A DNA stretch of 5,666 bases from positions 1 to 5,666 of the forward strand of contig JAJYAX010000125.1 of the NCBI GenBank assembly GCA_021779275.1, given 5' to 3'. Numbering within the stretch: the stretch's first letter is position 1; each line of letters begins with the position of its first letter. Shown here in pieces: positions 4,714-5,666 of this stretch. The DNA is from Deltaproteobacteria bacterium. GTDB taxonomy: Bacteria; Desulfobacterota; Desulfobulbia; Desulfobulbales; Desulfocapsaceae. The notes beneath the pieces were generated by a model. It was not told the DNA's origin. It did not search any database and saw only the letters and a list, made by a program, of their open reading frames with translations. A program made the position numbers and the translations under genes.

Positions 4714-5666
4714 TCCAGACGCCGAAGAAGGCCTTGGGGAACATCAAGTCCGGGAACAGGGTCTTTTTGGGGACGGGCTGCGGCGAGCCGACCGTCTTGG
4801 TCGAGGCGATGACCAACGCCGCCGGCACCCTGGCGGATGTCGAGATCGTACAGCTGATGACCAAGGGGAATGCCCCCTATGCGGAACAGAAATTTGCCGA
4901 TAGTTTCAAGGTTAATTCGTTTTTCATCGGCCATAATGTCCGCAATATCTTTCGTGAAGGCCGTGGTGATTATACCCCCATTCTGATGTCCGACATCCCG
5001 ATGCTCTTTGAATCCGGACAGCTGCCGCTGGATGTGGCCCTGATCCAGGTCACCCCGCCTGACAGCAGGGGGAAAATGAGCCTGGGCATCTCGGTTGATA
5101 TCGTCAAGAGTGCGGCTGAGAATGCCTCCCTGGTGATCGCTCAGGTCAACCCGCAGATGCCCTGGACCCGCGGGGACAGCCTGATCGATGTCTATGATCT
5201 CGATATTCTGGTGGAAGCCGACAGGCCGCTCATTGAGCGGGATGAAGAGCCGAGGACCGCGGTCGGGGAGATGATCGGCAAGCTGGTGGCCGCCCTGGTG
5301 CCGGATGGGGCGACGGTGGAATTCGGCATGGGGCGTGTTCCGGGCCTTGGCCGTATTCCCCAGGTAGTTGCTCCCTTTCTGACCGACAAGCAGGATCTGG
5401 CCATTCATACGGAACTCATGTCCGATGAGATCATGAACCTGATGGAATCAGGGGCGGTGACCGGGCTGCGAAAATCCACGGACAGGGGCAAGGTGGTGGC
5501 CAGTTTTGCCATGGGCTCCCAGAGGCTCTATCGATATATCAACGATAATCGAAAGTTTTCCTTCCGGCAGACCCGGTACGTAAACGATGCCAAGGTCATC
5601 GGCAAACAGAACCGGATGGTGGCGATCAATATGGCCCTCGAGATCGATCTCACAGGTCAGATCTGT
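4671..5666 (+). CDS. Acetyl-CoA hydrolase/transferase family CoA-transferase (Cat1/4-hydroxybutyrate type), 3' end beyond window
   Basis: The frame is open for 332 codons to the window edge, so roughly the last quarter of a typical ~430-aa or longer family member is missing. The N-terminal half has the family's GNRVFLGTGCGEPTVLVEAM (28-47) and the LPLDVALIQVTPPDSRGKMSLG stretch (118-139). The C-terminal half has IHTELMSD (245-252), in which Glu248 fits the catalytic glutamate that forms the glutamyl-CoA intermediate. MGSQRLYRYINDN (281-293) and MALEIDLTGQ (321-330) also match the family. The enzyme would swap CoA between an acyl-CoA and a free acid, commonly acetate, in the cytoplasm. The glycine loop before the active site reads FGMGRVPGLGRIP (218-230), longer than the usual 'GIGAIP' form. 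ATG 4671 is chosen because the frame and family N-terminus (KEKYKDMIQTPKKAL) begin there; its own Shine-Dalgarno sequence is weak. It is probably cotranscribed with the synthetase 74 bp upstream. Confidence 0.94.
   Translation, partial: MEYDANWKEKYKDMIQTPKKALGNIKSGNRVFLGTGCGEPTVLVEAMTNAAGTLADVEIVQLMTKGNAPYAEQKFADSFKVNSFFIGHNVRNIFREGRGDYTPILMSDIPMLFESGQLPLDVALIQVTPPDSRGKMSLGISVDIVKSAAENASLVIAQVNPQMPWTRGDSLIDVYDLDILVEADRPLIERDEEPRTAVGEMIGKLVAALVPDGATVEFGMGRVPGLGRIPQVVAPFLTDKQDLAIHTELMSDEIMNLMESGAVTGLRKSTDRGKVVASFAMGSQRLYRYINDNRKFSFRQTRYVNDAKVIGKQNRMVAINMALEIDLTGQIC

Noticed and set aside
4215..5408. Long 397-codon minus-strand open frame
   Set aside because: It runs antisense across the end of the synthetase and most of the CoA-transferase, crossing their intergenic gap. 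It has low-complexity composition and no family resemblance.

Overview
The window looks like chromosomal DNA from an anaerobic Gram-negative bacterium, most likely a sulfate-reducing or related Desulfobacterota (former Deltaproteobacteria). This is an inference from gene content: an ADP-forming acyl-CoA synthetase with alpha and beta parts fused, a Cat1/AbfT-type CoA-transferase next to it, and an envelope cluster with the 'HRIAGPL.RFEK' HAMP style that I associate with Desulfobulbales and Geobacter relatives. No 16S, tRNA or other marker gene is present, so the taxonomy is tentative. I see no insertion sequence, phage gene, CRISPR array or RNA gene.

Left part (1-1816, minus strand): a tightly packed three-gene operon of envelope proteins. 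In transcription order these are a membrane-anchored SurA/PpiC-like protein (1816-1076), a two-TM HAMP-domain protein with no output domain (1079-471), and an exported HExxH metallopeptidase-like protein cut off by the window edge (478-<1). The genes overlap by 4 and 8 bp, so translational coupling is likely. The third gene has no visible Shine-Dalgarno sequence. A weak promoter candidate and a perfect 8-bp inverted repeat lie upstream of the first gene.

Middle (1817-2499): a stand-alone 84-aa thioredoxin-fold protein with a CPRC active site (2272-2018, minus), flanked by two intergenic regions of about 200 and 230 bp. The second contains a tandem 11-bp repeat and a 9-bp inverted repeat pair. 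It separates the thioredoxin-like gene from the divergently transcribed metabolic genes.

Right part (2500-5666, plus strand): a 698-aa ADP-forming acyl-CoA synthetase with both phospho-shuttle histidines, then after 74 bp a CoA-transferase that runs off the window end. Together they could exchange CoA between acids and conserve thioester energy as ATP. The 74-bp gap holds a perfect 11-bp-stem hairpin. It is not an intrinsic terminator, but its 3' arm contains a GGAGG Shine-Dalgarno sequence paired with CCTCC, so it may control translation of the transferase. I found no clear evidence of an entirely new system. The most notable items are this hairpin and the poorly described envelope operon.
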